From NCBI RefSeq assembly GCF_021538615.1, contig NZ_JAJHIZ010000003.1, positions 1,054,001 through 1,118,000 on the forward strand: a stretch of DNA of 64,000 bases, given 5' to 3'. Shown here piece after piece: positions 17,720 through 26,127 of this stretch. The first letter of the stretch is position 1, and each line of letters begins with the position of its first letter. The DNA is from Niabella agricola. Its GTDB lineage: Bacteria > Bacteroidota > Bacteroidia > Chitinophagales > Chitinophagaceae. A program made the position numbers and the translations under genes. The notes under the pieces were generated by a model. That model was not told the DNA's origin. It made no database searches and saw only the letters and a list, made by a program, of their open reading frames with translations.

Positions 17720-19774
17720 TTACCAGATTTTTGCCCGTTCATTTTCGGGTTTATACATTTTATCACCCGGTTTTACATTAAAGGCTTTATACCAGGGTTC
17801 AAAATTTGTTAAGGGTCCGTTTCCTCTCCATTCAGCAGGTGCATGCGGATCTATTTTGATAAGTTGCTTCGCACGCTCCGGAGTTGACTTGCTTCTCCAT
17901 ATCTGGCCCCAGCTCATAAAAAAGCGCTGGTCCGGAGTAAAGCCATCAATGAGCTCGTTACCCTGTCCCTGTTTGGTTTTTTTAAACGCATCGTAGGCGA
18001 TCGCGATTCCGCCCAGGTCGGCAATATTCTCACCCAGGGTAAGCGCGCCGTTTACGTGTATGGAATCCAGTACGGTGTAACGATTGAACTGTTCTTCTAC
18101 CATTTTTGTTTTCTCCCTGAACTTCTTCTCGTCTTCCGGGGTCCACCAGTTTTTCAGGTTCCCGTCCGCTGCATACTGTGCGCCCTGGTCGTCGAAACCA
18201 TGGGTCATTTCATGACCGATTACCGCGCCGATACCTCCATAGTTTACGGCATCATCTGCACCAAAATCAAAGAAAGGGAATTGCAGGATTGCCGCAGGAA
18301 AAACAATTTCATTAAATGCCGGGTTATAATAGGCATTGACGGTATTGGGCGTCATGCCCCATTCCGTGCGGTCCACCGGTTTTCCCAGTTTGGCCAGGTT
18401 GCGTTGATATTCAAAGGCGGCAGCATTCAGCACATTCTGTGCATAACGGTCCGGAGCGATTTCCAGCCCGGAATATTCCTTCCAGTGGTCAGGGTAGCCG
18501 ATCTTTTTCATAAAGGCGCCCAGCTTGGCCTGCGCCTTCTGTTTGGTGGCATCGCTCATCCAGTCGAGGTTTTTGATGCGGTTGCTAAAGGCATCCTGCA
18601 GGTTCTGCACCAGCTCCACCATCTTCTGCTTGGCCTCCGGTTTAAAATACCGGTCTACATACAGCTTTCCCAGTTGTTCTCCAATCGAATTATTGATCAC
18701 TTGCATTACCCGCTCCCATCGCGGCTTTTGCTCTTTTTGTCCGCTCAGGGTTTTATCATAAAAATTGAAGTGCGCTTCGTCAAAACTCCGTCCCAGGTAG
18801 GGGGCCATATCGGAAAGAAGGTTATAGGTGAGGTAGCTTTTCCAGGTATCCAGCGGTATGGAAGTCAGCAGCCCCGAAAGGGCCTTATAATATTGCGGTA
18901 CGGCAACAAGGAGTGAATCCTGCCCGCTGATATCCATTTTTGCAAAAACGTCTTTCCAGGAAATACCAGGTGTTTGGCGGGAAAGTGCATCCAGGTTGAA
19001 TTTATTGTACATCTTTTGCGGGTCCCGCATCTCTTTCGGATACAGGGAAGCCGCTGCCAGCTTTTGCTCCAAATCAAAGATAGCGCCGGCACTTTTTGCA
19101 GCGTTTACCGAATCGGCACCACCCAATTGCAGTATCTGTTTGATATACGCTTTATAGGCTTCGCGGTTCTTTTCGGCACCGGCGTCCTTATCAGTATAAT
19201 AGTCCTTCGACGGCAATCCCAATCCGCCCTGTGTAAACTGGATGATATTCTGGGAAACATTTTTGTCATCCGGCCCGATAAAATGAGGAAAAACGGTCTG
19301 CAGTCCCATTTTACCGTTTGCAATGATCACATCCAGCAGTTGCTGAGGGCTAGTGATGGCATTAATGGCATCCAGTTGCTGCTGAAGTACGGAGCTACCG
19401 GCCTTATCGATGGCCGCCGTATCCATACCGCTTTTATAAAATGCCGCCACATTGAATGAAGCCGTGCCCGCCGTTGCCGTTTCTTTTGCTACTGCTTCCA
19501 GCAAGGTATGAACGGATTTGTTGGTTTTATCCCGCAGCTCATCAAAGCTCCCCCAACGGGTTTTATCACCTGGTATGGGTGTATTTCGCACCCAGGTACC
19601 ATTTACATACAGGAAGAAATCATCCCCCGGCTTTACTGTTGTATCCATATTGGCCCTGCTCAGGTAAGTGGCAGGTTCTGCGGTCGCTTGCTCACCAGGC
19701 TTGCCGGGAGTTACACCACAGCCCGCTGCTCCTGCGGCGAGAACCCCTGCAACCAGTATTTTTTTGTATTGCAT
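17720..19774 (-). CDS. M13-family (neprilysin-like) zinc metallopeptidase lipoprotein
   Basis: A 684-residue secreted peptidase. The signal MQYKKILVAGVLAAGAAGC has a lipobox at Cys19, so the enzyme is lipid-anchored in the periplasm or at the surface. The zinc site is HEMTH (His521, His525) with the third ligand Glu582 in GENIADLGG. The substrate-strand motif NAYYNPAFNEIVFPAAILQ (near residue 480) and GGIGAVIGHEMTH are family hallmarks. M13 enzymes cleave peptides rather than folded proteins. It is a single-gene unit with a terminator downstream and a -7 element at 19793-19800 upstream. Confidence 0.94.
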   Translation of the reverse strand: MQYKKILVAGVLAAGAAGCGVTPGKPGEQATAEPATYLSRANMDTTVKPGDDFFLYVNGTWVRNTPIPGDKTRWGSFDELRDKTNKSVHTLLEAVAKETATAGTASFNVAAFYKSGMDTAAIDKAGSSVLQQQLDAINAITSPQQLLDVIIANGKMGLQTVFPHFIGPDDKNVSQNIIQFTQGGLGLPSKDYYTDKDAGAEKNREAYKAYIKQILQLGGADSVNAAKSAGAIFDLEQKLAAASLYPKEMRDPQKMYNKFNLDALSRQTPGISWKDVFAKMDISGQDSLLVAVPQYYKALSGLLTSIPLDTWKSYLTYNLLSDMAPYLGRSFDEAHFNFYDKTLSGQKEQKPRWERVMQVINNSIGEQLGKLYVDRYFKPEAKQKMVELVQNLQDAFSNRIKNLDWMSDATKQKAQAKLGAFMKKIGYPDHWKEYSGLEIAPDRYAQNVLNAAAFEYQRNLAKLGKPVDRTEWGMTPNTVNAYYNPAFNEIVFPAAILQFPFFDFGADDAVNYGGIGAVIGHEMTHGFDDQGAQYAADGNLKNWWTPEDEKKFREKTKMVEEQFNRYTVLDSIHVNGALTLGENIADLGGIAIAYDAFKKTKQGQGNELIDGFTPDQRFFMSWGQIWRSKSTPERAKQLIKIDPHAPAEWRGNGPLTNFEPWYKAFNVKPGDKMYKPENERAKIW

Positions 19775-20127
19775 ATGCTATTAATTATCCGTCAAAGTTA
19801 ATTATCCGGTATTGTATCGGGTACATATTTACACAAACGGCAGGCAGGCGGGAAAACGCCTCCGGGCAGCTCCATTTCTTTACTCAATGGTTCAACATCA
19901 ACTTAATCCAGGTTAAGTTATTTTTAAACCGCTTCCGTTCCTGAGCTCCTGGTTCATATTGGTATAAACTTTGTGCCTTTTTCCATACCGTTCCTGTTCT
20001 GTAAGAAATACCCGTTTTATAGAATAAGAAACCATCCGCAGGAGGAACTGCAGCCCTTTCATCCCTCCCGCAGGAAAGTTCTTTTACCTTTTGCGCACGC
20101 ATTCCATAACCGACAAAAAACTTATTT
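19775..20127. other. divergent intergenic region between the M13 peptidase and vgrG
   Basis: About 350 bp with no credible gene. Apart from the peptidase -7 element, TATAAACTTTG near 19963 is an imperfect plus-strand promoter candidate about 155 bp before vgrG. No terminator, repeat or attachment site was recognised at this left border of the type VI cassette. Confidence 0.4.
19793..19800 (-). promoter_or_regulatory. -7 promoter element (TAACTTTG) of the M13 peptidase gene
   Basis: On the minus strand TAACTTTG lies 18 bp before the start codon at 19774 and matches TAnnTTTG. No TTG occurs at the ideal -33 spacing. Confidence 0.5.
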
Positions 20128-21972
20128 ATGGCTCAGCTTACCCAACCCTTGTTCAGCATCAACGGGAAACCCATTGCTCAATTCACGGCATTTTCCTTAA
20201 ACCAGGCAATCTTTGACCACCATCGTTTTACACTTACCTGTCCGGCGCAAACCATCGACGGGAAGGCCGGCATCTTCAACAGTTCCAAAAATATGATCGG
20301 CGCCTCTTTTGGCGCACGGATTGCAGGTGTGGGTACTGCCGGCGCCCTGTTATTTAATGGCGTTGTAACCGGCGTGGAAACAGCGCGGTTTACCGGGCAT
20401 CACGGAGATGTGATCATTACCGGATACAGTCCAACTATTATTCTTGACAGCGGCCCGCATTGCAAAAGCTGGGAAAAGAAAGCGGTTAAAAACATTGCAC
20501 AGGATGTGCTTAAATTTTTTCCACAAAACCTGCTGGAACCCAAAATACAGGTCGCTTACGGAGAAACCCTGGCTTACATGGTACAATACAAGGAAACCGC
20601 CTGGCAGTTCTTAAAACGGCTCTGCAGCACTTTTGGAGAATGGCTTTTCTGGAATGGGCGGAACCTGGTGATGGGGCAGCCGGCTGCCGGCGCAACCGCC
20701 TCCCTGGTATACGGAAGCCACCTCAGCAGCTTTAATATTTCATTGCAGGCCCGGCCTACGCAAATGCAAATGATGGGATGGGATTATATGAATAGCCAGG
20801 TGTATACCAGCGCGCCCAATGGCGTTGAACAAAAAGCTGGGCTCAATCCCTGGGGGGAGCAGGTGTATAAAGCCGGGCAAACCGTTTACAGCACCCAGCC
20901 TAAAATCTGGAATAACCAGTTCCTTACCAATAAGAAACAACAGGACGAGCTGCTCAATATCCGCAGCGCCATGGAAAGCAGCAGGCTGGTGCGTTTTAAC
21001 GGCCAAAGCGGGCATCCGGGTGTTGCAGTGGGCGGTACCATTGAGGTAAAAGGCAATAATGTATTCAGCAGCCAGTCTGAAGGGTATGGCGATTATCTGG
21101 TAACAGCGGTTAACCACTATGTGGATGCACAGGGCAATTATGAAAATGATTTTTCCGCCGTTCCTGCCAGTATAAAAATGCCTCCGGTTGAAGCACAACC
21201 AGACCCCGTTTGCGAAACCCAGAGTGCCATTGTTACCGATAATAATGATTACAATGGCCTGGGCCGGATCCGTGTAAAGTTCCATTGGATGAACGGATCG
21301 GAACGAACGCCCTGGATCCGTGTAACCACGCCGCATGCAGGAGGCGGAAAAGGCATGTTCCTGCTCCCCGAAGTTGGAGAAGAAGTGATTGTAGGATTTG
21401 AAGGCGACAGCGCCACCAAACCCTATGTGATCGGCGCCGTATACCATGGCAAGGCCAATAGCAGTTTTGGCAATGCCGGTAACGACATTAAAGCCCTGCA
21501 GAGCCGCAGCGGAAACAAACTGGTATTGAACGATAATGAAGGCAGCGTGCACCTGACAGATAAAGGTGGTGCCGATATGAAATTTGACGGCGCCGGGAAT
21601 GCCGTTACCAATACCAACAGCGACTACACCGTAAATGCGGGTGCCAATCATACCAACAAAGTGGGCACCAACCAAACCAACAAAGTAGGTTCTGTTCAAA
21701 CCAATAATGTAGGAGAAAAACATACAACGGACGTAGGAAATGGCAGCAGCGTGCTCACCATGGACAATGCGGGCAATGTCACCATCAATGGAAAAACAAG
21801 TGTAAAAATCGCTGTAGGAGCCCATCAGCTCATCATCGATAATTCCGGAAAAGTAACGCTCGACGGAGCTAACCTGCACGCTACCATGACCGGTCAGCTA
21901 AATATGAGCGCCCCCAATAATCATATAAAAGGGATTACCAAGCTGGATGGCGGAGATGTATTTGTAAACTAA
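20128..21972 (+). CDS. vgrG: VgrG-type spike protein
   Basis: Contractile-injection spike of 614 residues. The N-terminal ~350 residues form the gp27-like ring (PLFSINGKPI opening, FTGHHGDVIITGYSP, YKETAWQFLKRLCSTFGEW). Around residues 370-460 lies the gp5-like OB fold (NDYNGLGRIRVKFHWM, GMFLLPEVGEEVIVGFEGD). The C-terminal part is a beta-helix with TNKVGTNQTNKVG-type repeats. The trimeric spike carries PAAR-like tip proteins and effectors into target cells. No sheath, tube or baseplate genes are in the window, so this is an orphan vgrG that must rely on an apparatus encoded elsewhere. It heads a five-gene plus-strand run. Confidence 0.92.
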   Translation: MAQLTQPLFSINGKPIAQFTAFSLNQAIFDHHRFTLTCPAQTIDGKAGIFNSSKNMIGASFGARIAGVGTAGALLFNGVVTGVETARFTGHHGDVIITGYSPTIILDSGPHCKSWEKKAVKNIAQDVLKFFPQNLLEPKIQVAYGETLAYMVQYKETAWQFLKRLCSTFGEWLFWNGRNLVMGQPAAGATASLVYGSHLSSFNISLQARPTQMQMMGWDYMNSQVYTSAPNGVEQKAGLNPWGEQVYKAGQTVYSTQPKIWNNQFLTNKKQQDELLNIRSAMESSRLVRFNGQSGHPGVAVGGTIEVKGNNVFSSQSEGYGDYLVTAVNHYVDAQGNYENDFSAVPASIKMPPVEAQPDPVCETQSAIVTDNNDYNGLGRIRVKFHWMNGSERTPWIRVTTPHAGGGKGMFLLPEVGEEVIVGFEGDSATKPYVIGAVYHGKANSSFGNAGNDIKALQSRSGNKLVLNDNEGSVHLTDKGGADMKFDGAGNAVTNTNSDYTVNAGANHTNKVGTNQTNKVGSVQTNNVGEKHTTDVGNGSSVLTMDNAGNVTINGKTSVKIAVGAHQLIIDNSGKVTLDGANLHATMTGQLNMSAPNNHIKGITKLDGGDVFVN

Positions 21973-21982
21973 TAACAGCCTT

Positions 21983-22867
21983 ATGAGTGGAATCATTAAT
22001 ATCAATGAGCCGTTTTCAGAAAAGTATACATTGATCATTGAAACCGATATGCGGGCGGTGAATATCACCAGCTATTCCCGAGCCCGGATCCGCTGGGACT
22101 TCCGGGTGCTGCGGGTAATGCCTGAAGAACTGGAAGTGGAGTTAATCCGGCTTGACAACCTGTTACTGGAAGCAACCAACCCCCTTACAAAAGAAGTGCA
22201 GCAGGTAAGCGATGTATTTGGACGGATGTATAATGAGCTGCACCTGATCCTTGACCACCGGGGCCAGGTAAAAAGAGTATTGAACCAGGATATTATCCTC
22301 GATAAATGGACCACTGTTAAAGAAGAAATGCAACAACATATTGAACATACTCCGGAAATAAAAGACGTAATTCTTTTAAACGACAATTTGTTTCAAAGCC
22401 CTGACAAAGTAGTAACGGCAATACAGCACAATGAATTTTTCATGCTCTATTTTAACCATCTTTATGGCAACTATTTTCCGTTTCGCGCAAAGCGAGAGCA
22501 GCAGTATAACTTTTTTAATACAGCGATGCTTCAGATGCAATTTGGCGGGCACCTGATTTCAGAAGGCAGCCATACCCTGCAACTGGAGATCCGCGGCACT
22601 CCGCTTTTCGCGCTCGGAGGATTTACCAGGAAAGCGTACGCACAGTTTGCTGATCAGCTCCCATTACACAAACTGGAGCCTGAAATTGCAGACAACAGCC
22701 ATTATCTGCTGGATAAAAAGACCGGCAAGATCCTTGAAGCAGCGCGCCAGAAACAGGAGATCGCCGATGAAAAGAACCTCTATCTCAAACTGGATTATCA
22801 TTTTCTGTCTGAAGAAAAATACAGGGAGCGGTTAAAGGCGCAGCCGGCATTTTACGAACCTGTTTAA
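21983..22867 (+). CDS. unknown protein of the VgrG cassette
   Basis: A 294-residue soluble protein with no signal peptide or membrane segment and no domain I recognise. It is rich in charged residues, with aromatic clusters near residues 140-175 (HNEFFMLYFNHLYGNYFPF). It starts 10 bp after vgrG and precedes the small gene and the effector, so a chaperone or adaptor that loads the effector on VgrG is plausible. That role is inferred from position only. It does not resemble the known DUF4123 or DUF1795 adaptors to my eye. Confidence 0.6.
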   Translation: MSGIININEPFSEKYTLIIETDMRAVNITSYSRARIRWDFRVLRVMPEELEVELIRLDNLLLEATNPLTKEVQQVSDVFGRMYNELHLILDHRGQVKRVLNQDIILDKWTTVKEEMQQHIEHTPEIKDVILLNDNLFQSPDKVVTAIQHNEFFMLYFNHLYGNYFPFRAKREQQYNFFNTAMLQMQFGGHLISEGSHTLQLEIRGTPLFALGGFTRKAYAQFADQLPLHKLEPEIADNSHYLLDKKTGKILEAARQKQEIADEKNLYLKLDYHFLSEEKYRERLKAQPAFYEPV

Positions 22868-22884
22868 TAAATATTGTCTTCACC

Positions 22885-23118
22885 ATGCAGGAAAAAACAC
22901 AACAGATGAAAACCTTTCAGATTGGAAACAGGCATTTCCAGTGGAACCGTTCCGGCCGTTGCTACACCCTTGCCCTGCTGACGCAGAAAGCGACCGGCGA
23001 CATTTTAAAACGAAGCGCCCGCATACTCCGGTTATCGATTGCTCCGGGCGGCCGCATCCGTGTTGAATGGCATCAACGTACGCAAACCCTCCAAAAACGC
23101 AGCAGCTATGGGCAATAA
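22885..23118 (+). CDS. small basic protein overlapping the effector gene
   Basis: A 77-residue protein, strongly basic (many Arg and Lys), with no recognised domain. It contains WNRSGRCYTLAL and a beta-rich middle, and its last 11 bases overlap the effector gene start at 23108. Position and coupling suggest it belongs with the effector, perhaps as an assembly factor. An alternative start at the second methionine (residue 8, 22906) is possible. Function unknown. Confidence 0.55.
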   Translation: MQEKTQQMKTFQIGNRHFQWNRSGRCYTLALLTQKATGDILKRSARILRLSIAPGGRIRVEWHQRTQTLQKRSSYGQ

Positions 23119-24679
23119 GATCATCACCGAAAAAGACTTCTGGATCTGCAGTGAAGGGAATATGCCCGCGCCCTTCCAGGGAACAAGGCTGGGACTTAAA
23201 AAAAAGAGCGGCGATATTTATATTACTACAGAAGACAAGTCTACCAGCAGCTGTGTGGATTTTAGCTGCAAAAAATACATGCTCCTGATGGCCCTTGCCG
23301 CAGCCGTGCTGGTAGTAGGTGCCATCCTTTTAGGCGTACTTACGGTGGCTACGGGAGGCGCGGCGCTGATTGCCATCGGTGCACTGGCCGGGCTTGCAGG
23401 TGCCGCGATCGGAGCGGTGGTAGGCGCCATGCTCTGCGGACAGAAGATGGCAGGCAAACGTACCTGGGTGGGCGGGAAACAAAATTTTATTTCCCAGGGA
23501 ACCCGCACTATTACCGGCGATCATATAATGACCTGCCCCATCGGGGGCGTGATTACTTTTGCCCCCCAGATCAAGAACTGGAGCCAGGCGCTTTCAGTTG
23601 GGGCCGCAAATTACATTGGCGGACTGATGGAAGGTATGATGGCAGGTGCCGCGGTGGGAATGGGAGGTGCCGCCCTTAGCGGCGGAGCGGCGGCGATGGG
23701 CGGCGGCGCCGGGGTGCGCGGGCTGGGTCAGGCGGCCTTGCAGTTTGCCAAAAGTATGCCCAATAATTTTCTGGTAAATGCGATTCAGAGCTTTGGTAAA
23801 TTTGGTCTGGCCCTGAGAGGGGTTATGGGTGCGCAGAGCACGGCAGCCGCTTATGGCAATACGGGCACAGCAGGCGCCGGAGACTTTACATCCGGTTTTT
23901 TCGGCATGGAAACCGGAGCCTTGCAATCGGTAAAAAACGTATTTACCGGCGGCGGCTCCTGGCAAGACTTTGCTGGCATTGCGCTTATGTTCAGCCCGGT
24001 TGGTAAAGGCCTGCGGGATCTTGAAGGGAAAAGCAAACCCGGGGCTGAAGAGCCGGCTGGCTCCAGGGCGGAGGAAGGGGAAACCCAAAAACCCGAAGAT
24101 GAAAATGGCAAGCCACAGCCGGAGGCGCAGAAAACGGAAGCCGCCAAACAGGAAGGTGACGGAGCTTATGAAGCAGAAAAAGTACCGCTGACCCGGGAAC
24201 AGGCCATCCGTGAATCCAGGGATGCCTATAACAAAGCCAACAATAATGCCGGTAAACTGCCCGTTAGTCAAAACGGCAAAACAACCGCATCAGACGGCAT
24301 CAATACGGTTAGCGGTTATGCTCCGGACAGGATCAGTCAAAGAACAAGGACCAATATGGGGGGCGTTACTGATGTGCCCCCACAGGATGTCATCAACCAT
24401 TCCAACAACATTAATCATACACTCAATGAAAATGCAAGCATTGATAATGGAGTACCCGGGCAGGCCAGCGCCAGCCATGCGGAAAAACAGGTAATGACCA
24501 ATAACCCAGGAGACCCCGTTGGGGTTTCGCGGCCTATGTGCAGCAACTGTCGTGAATTTGCACAGAAGCAGGCAGATGCCCTGGGACAGGACGTAGTGAT
24601 CACAGATCCAAACGGAACGCATATTTTTGAGCCGGGTGGAACGGAACCCATTGACATCGGATGGGATCCTATTGATTAA
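23108..24679 (+). CDS. PAAR-like protein with C-terminal deaminase-fold toxin domain
   Basis: A 523-residue specialised effector. Residues ~1-160 look like a PAAR-like tip module of the type seen with Bacteroidota VgrG (FWICSEGNMPAPFQGT, DHIMTCPIGGVITF), interrupted at ~57-110 by two hydrophobic helices. Residues ~165-300 are Gly/Ala-rich and ~305-360 form a charged Pro/Glu/Lys linker. The last ~120 residues carry a zinc deaminase signature: His457 and Glu459 in SHAEKQ, Cys478 and Cys481 in RPMCSNC. This resembles the YwqJ/BURPS668_1122-type toxin deaminases that act on nucleic acids or nucleotides. ATG 23108 is chosen over an upstream frame because the PAAR module begins there. The target base is unknown. 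An immunity gene follows 14 bp downstream. Confidence 0.8.
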   Translation: MGNKIITEKDFWICSEGNMPAPFQGTRLGLKKKSGDIYITTEDKSTSSCVDFSCKKYMLLMALAAAVLVVGAILLGVLTVATGGAALIAIGALAGLAGAAIGAVVGAMLCGQKMAGKRTWVGGKQNFISQGTRTITGDHIMTCPIGGVITFAPQIKNWSQALSVGAANYIGGLMEGMMAGAAVGMGGAALSGGAAAMGGGAGVRGLGQAALQFAKSMPNNFLVNAIQSFGKFGLALRGVMGAQSTAAAYGNTGTAGAGDFTSGFFGMETGALQSVKNVFTGGGSWQDFAGIALMFSPVGKGLRDLEGKSKPGAEEPAGSRAEEGETQKPEDENGKPQPEAQKTEAAKQEGDGAYEAEKVPLTREQAIRESRDAYNKANNNAGKLPVSQNGKTTASDGINTVSGYAPDRISQRTRTNMGGVTDVPPQDVINHSNNINHTLNENASIDNGVPGQASASHAEKQVMTNNPGDPVGVSRPMCSNCREFAQKQADALGQDVVITDPNGTHIFEPGGTEPIDIGWDPID

Positions 24680-24693
24680 TAAAAACAGCAAAC

Positions 24694-25788
24694 ATGCTTG
24701 AACAAGTATTAGCAGCAGCAGTAGAAGCGTTGAATGAAAATCCGCAGGGGCATCTTCCATTAAAGCACCGGGTGGCCGTTATGAAAAGTCTGAACAATTC
24801 GGACATCGTTAACAAACTCTTTCTCGAATGTACCAAAAAAGTACTTCCGGTCTGGTACCAGGATTTCCCGGAAAATGCATCTATGACCGCCATGCTGACC
24901 AGGGCCGACGCATTTCTTTACAATCAGGAGCCAACCGATTTTATGAAACTGGGGGATCAGTACCGGAACTATATGGAAAGCACCCCGGGCATGGCCGGTA
25001 TGGCCGGACTCAGTGCGGTATCGTTGTGCTACAGTATCGCCACCGGTGCTGCAATGATCCTGGATATTGAAGACTATGATGGTCAGGATGACGGCTCTTT
25101 TGACTGGGACACCTGGAATCCCGACTTCTATGCTTCTATAGCTTTTGCCGGTGGCAATCCTTTTGTAAACGAGGGCAATCCCCAAAAACGGCGGGCATTT
25201 TGGCAATGGTATCTCGAGGCTATTGACCAGCTGGCGCAGCAACCCGGCGAGCGGTTATCTGATATACCCAAAACGGAGGCCGTTGTTTCAGAAACCTTCA
25301 GCCGCACGCAAACCTATAGGCAGCCGGCGCTGGTGGACCTGCTCAAAAAAGTCATTGAGCTCTCACTAGCCGATCTTCAAAAGAGTGATCCGGATGTTCA
25401 ATGGGAACAACTGGAGTTAAGTGGTGAGTGTATGAAGGCCGGGATCGGAATGAAGGGGTTTTATATATCCGGCGGGAATAAAGTTCCGTTTAAACTGAAG
25501 TATTTTCTTCAGAAAGGCGATCAGTCTACCATTATCCTAATGAACAAAATCAAATATGCCATGTATGAGCAGGCACCAAAAGAAGGCGCCTGGATGGGCT
25601 TCCGCCTTGTGGCCGAAAAGAACCAGGACTTTACATTGGACCTGAATTATGATCTGCGCACGGCCCTTCCCGAAAGCAGGCAGGACCCCGAAAACTTCAA
25701 GCAGGAATTTGAAGCTTTTCCAAGGGCAAAAGCATATACTCCTGATTGGTGGCAGGCGATCCTGGGAAAAAAAGCGGCCTATCTGTAA
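24694..25788 (+). CDS. immunity protein, apparent Imm5-like / YezG-like two-domain fusion
   Basis: A 364-residue cytosolic protein directly after the deaminase effector. Residues ~1-182 look like an Imm5-type alpha-helical immunity domain (SIATGAAMILDIEDY, WDTWNPDFYASIAFAGG, KRRAFWQWYLEAI). Residues ~212-364 look like a YezG/DUF600-type immunity domain (EGAWMGFRL at ~297, LDLNYD at ~316, FPRAKAYTPDWWQAIL at ~342). Both families are known from polymorphic-toxin loci. Finding them joined suggests a poly-immunity protein that neutralises more than one toxin. Family assignments are by eye. In-frame coding-like sequence continues beyond the stop (see next entry). Confidence 0.7.
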   Translation: MLEQVLAAAVEALNENPQGHLPLKHRVAVMKSLNNSDIVNKLFLECTKKVLPVWYQDFPENASMTAMLTRADAFLYNQEPTDFMKLGDQYRNYMESTPGMAGMAGLSAVSLCYSIATGAAMILDIEDYDGQDDGSFDWDTWNPDFYASIAFAGGNPFVNEGNPQKRRAFWQWYLEAIDQLAQQPGERLSDIPKTEAVVSETFSRTQTYRQPALVDLLKKVIELSLADLQKSDPDVQWEQLELSGECMKAGIGMKGFYISGGNKVPFKLKYFLQKGDQSTIILMNKIKYAMYEQAPKEGAWMGFRLVAEKNQDFTLDLNYDLRTALPESRQDPENFKQEFEAFPRAKAYTPDWWQAILGKKAAYL

Positions 25789-25911
25789 ACCATATACAGT
25801 AATGATTGGGTAACCCCGCTCGATTTTATAAAAGATTTTGAAACATATGGCTGGGATGCGGCCTTTACACCGCAATGGCGGAGAGATATCCTGGGTTTAA
25901 CCAGCCGCTAA
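25789..25911 (+). pseudogene. in-frame coding remnant after the immunity gene stop
   Basis: Directly after the TAA at 25786-25788 the same frame stays open for 40 codons to TAA at 25909-25911. The translation looks like real protein (NDWVTPLDFIKDFETYGW, FTPQWRRDILG) and its end echoes the YTPDWWQAIL segment just before the stop. It has no start codon. It may be the tail of a lost second immunity copy, or the original C terminus cut off by a nonsense mutation. Confidence 0.45.
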
Positions 25912-26127
25912 CAGATTCATACGGGCAGTGTTCAGGTTTCAAGTGACGGAATCTTTAAACATTAAACCCTGAACGCTTCCTGCAGCCGGCACTGATTTAT
26001 AAAGCCAATGTGCTTAATACTGCAGGTAACAGGTTTATTTCCGAAGAGCAATTCAGGAGCATGCAATCATACCGGGCTTAGTCTTTTTGTTTGCCTTCAG
26101 GTAGGATAAAATTTGTAACTTCAACAC
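25912..26127. other. intergenic region, right border of the toxin cassette
   Basis: About 215 bp. It contains a dispersed AAACATTAAACCCTGAAC-type repeat near 25957 and a further stop-bounded 41-codon frame (25959-26081, containing AGNRFISEEQFRSMQ) that could be another gene scrap but is too short to name. A loose TAnnnTTTG (26107-26115) lies just before the MgtC-like gene. Confidence 0.35.

Noticed and set aside
24479..24679. Calling the toxin domain a DddA-type double-strand cytosine deaminase
   Set aside because: DddA-type domains use an HVE motif and a different cysteine context; HAE with RPMCSNC is nearer to other toxin deaminase clades.
20128..25911. A prophage or integrative element around the VgrG cassette
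   Set aside because: No integrase, attachment repeat, tail sheath or capsid gene was found on either side.
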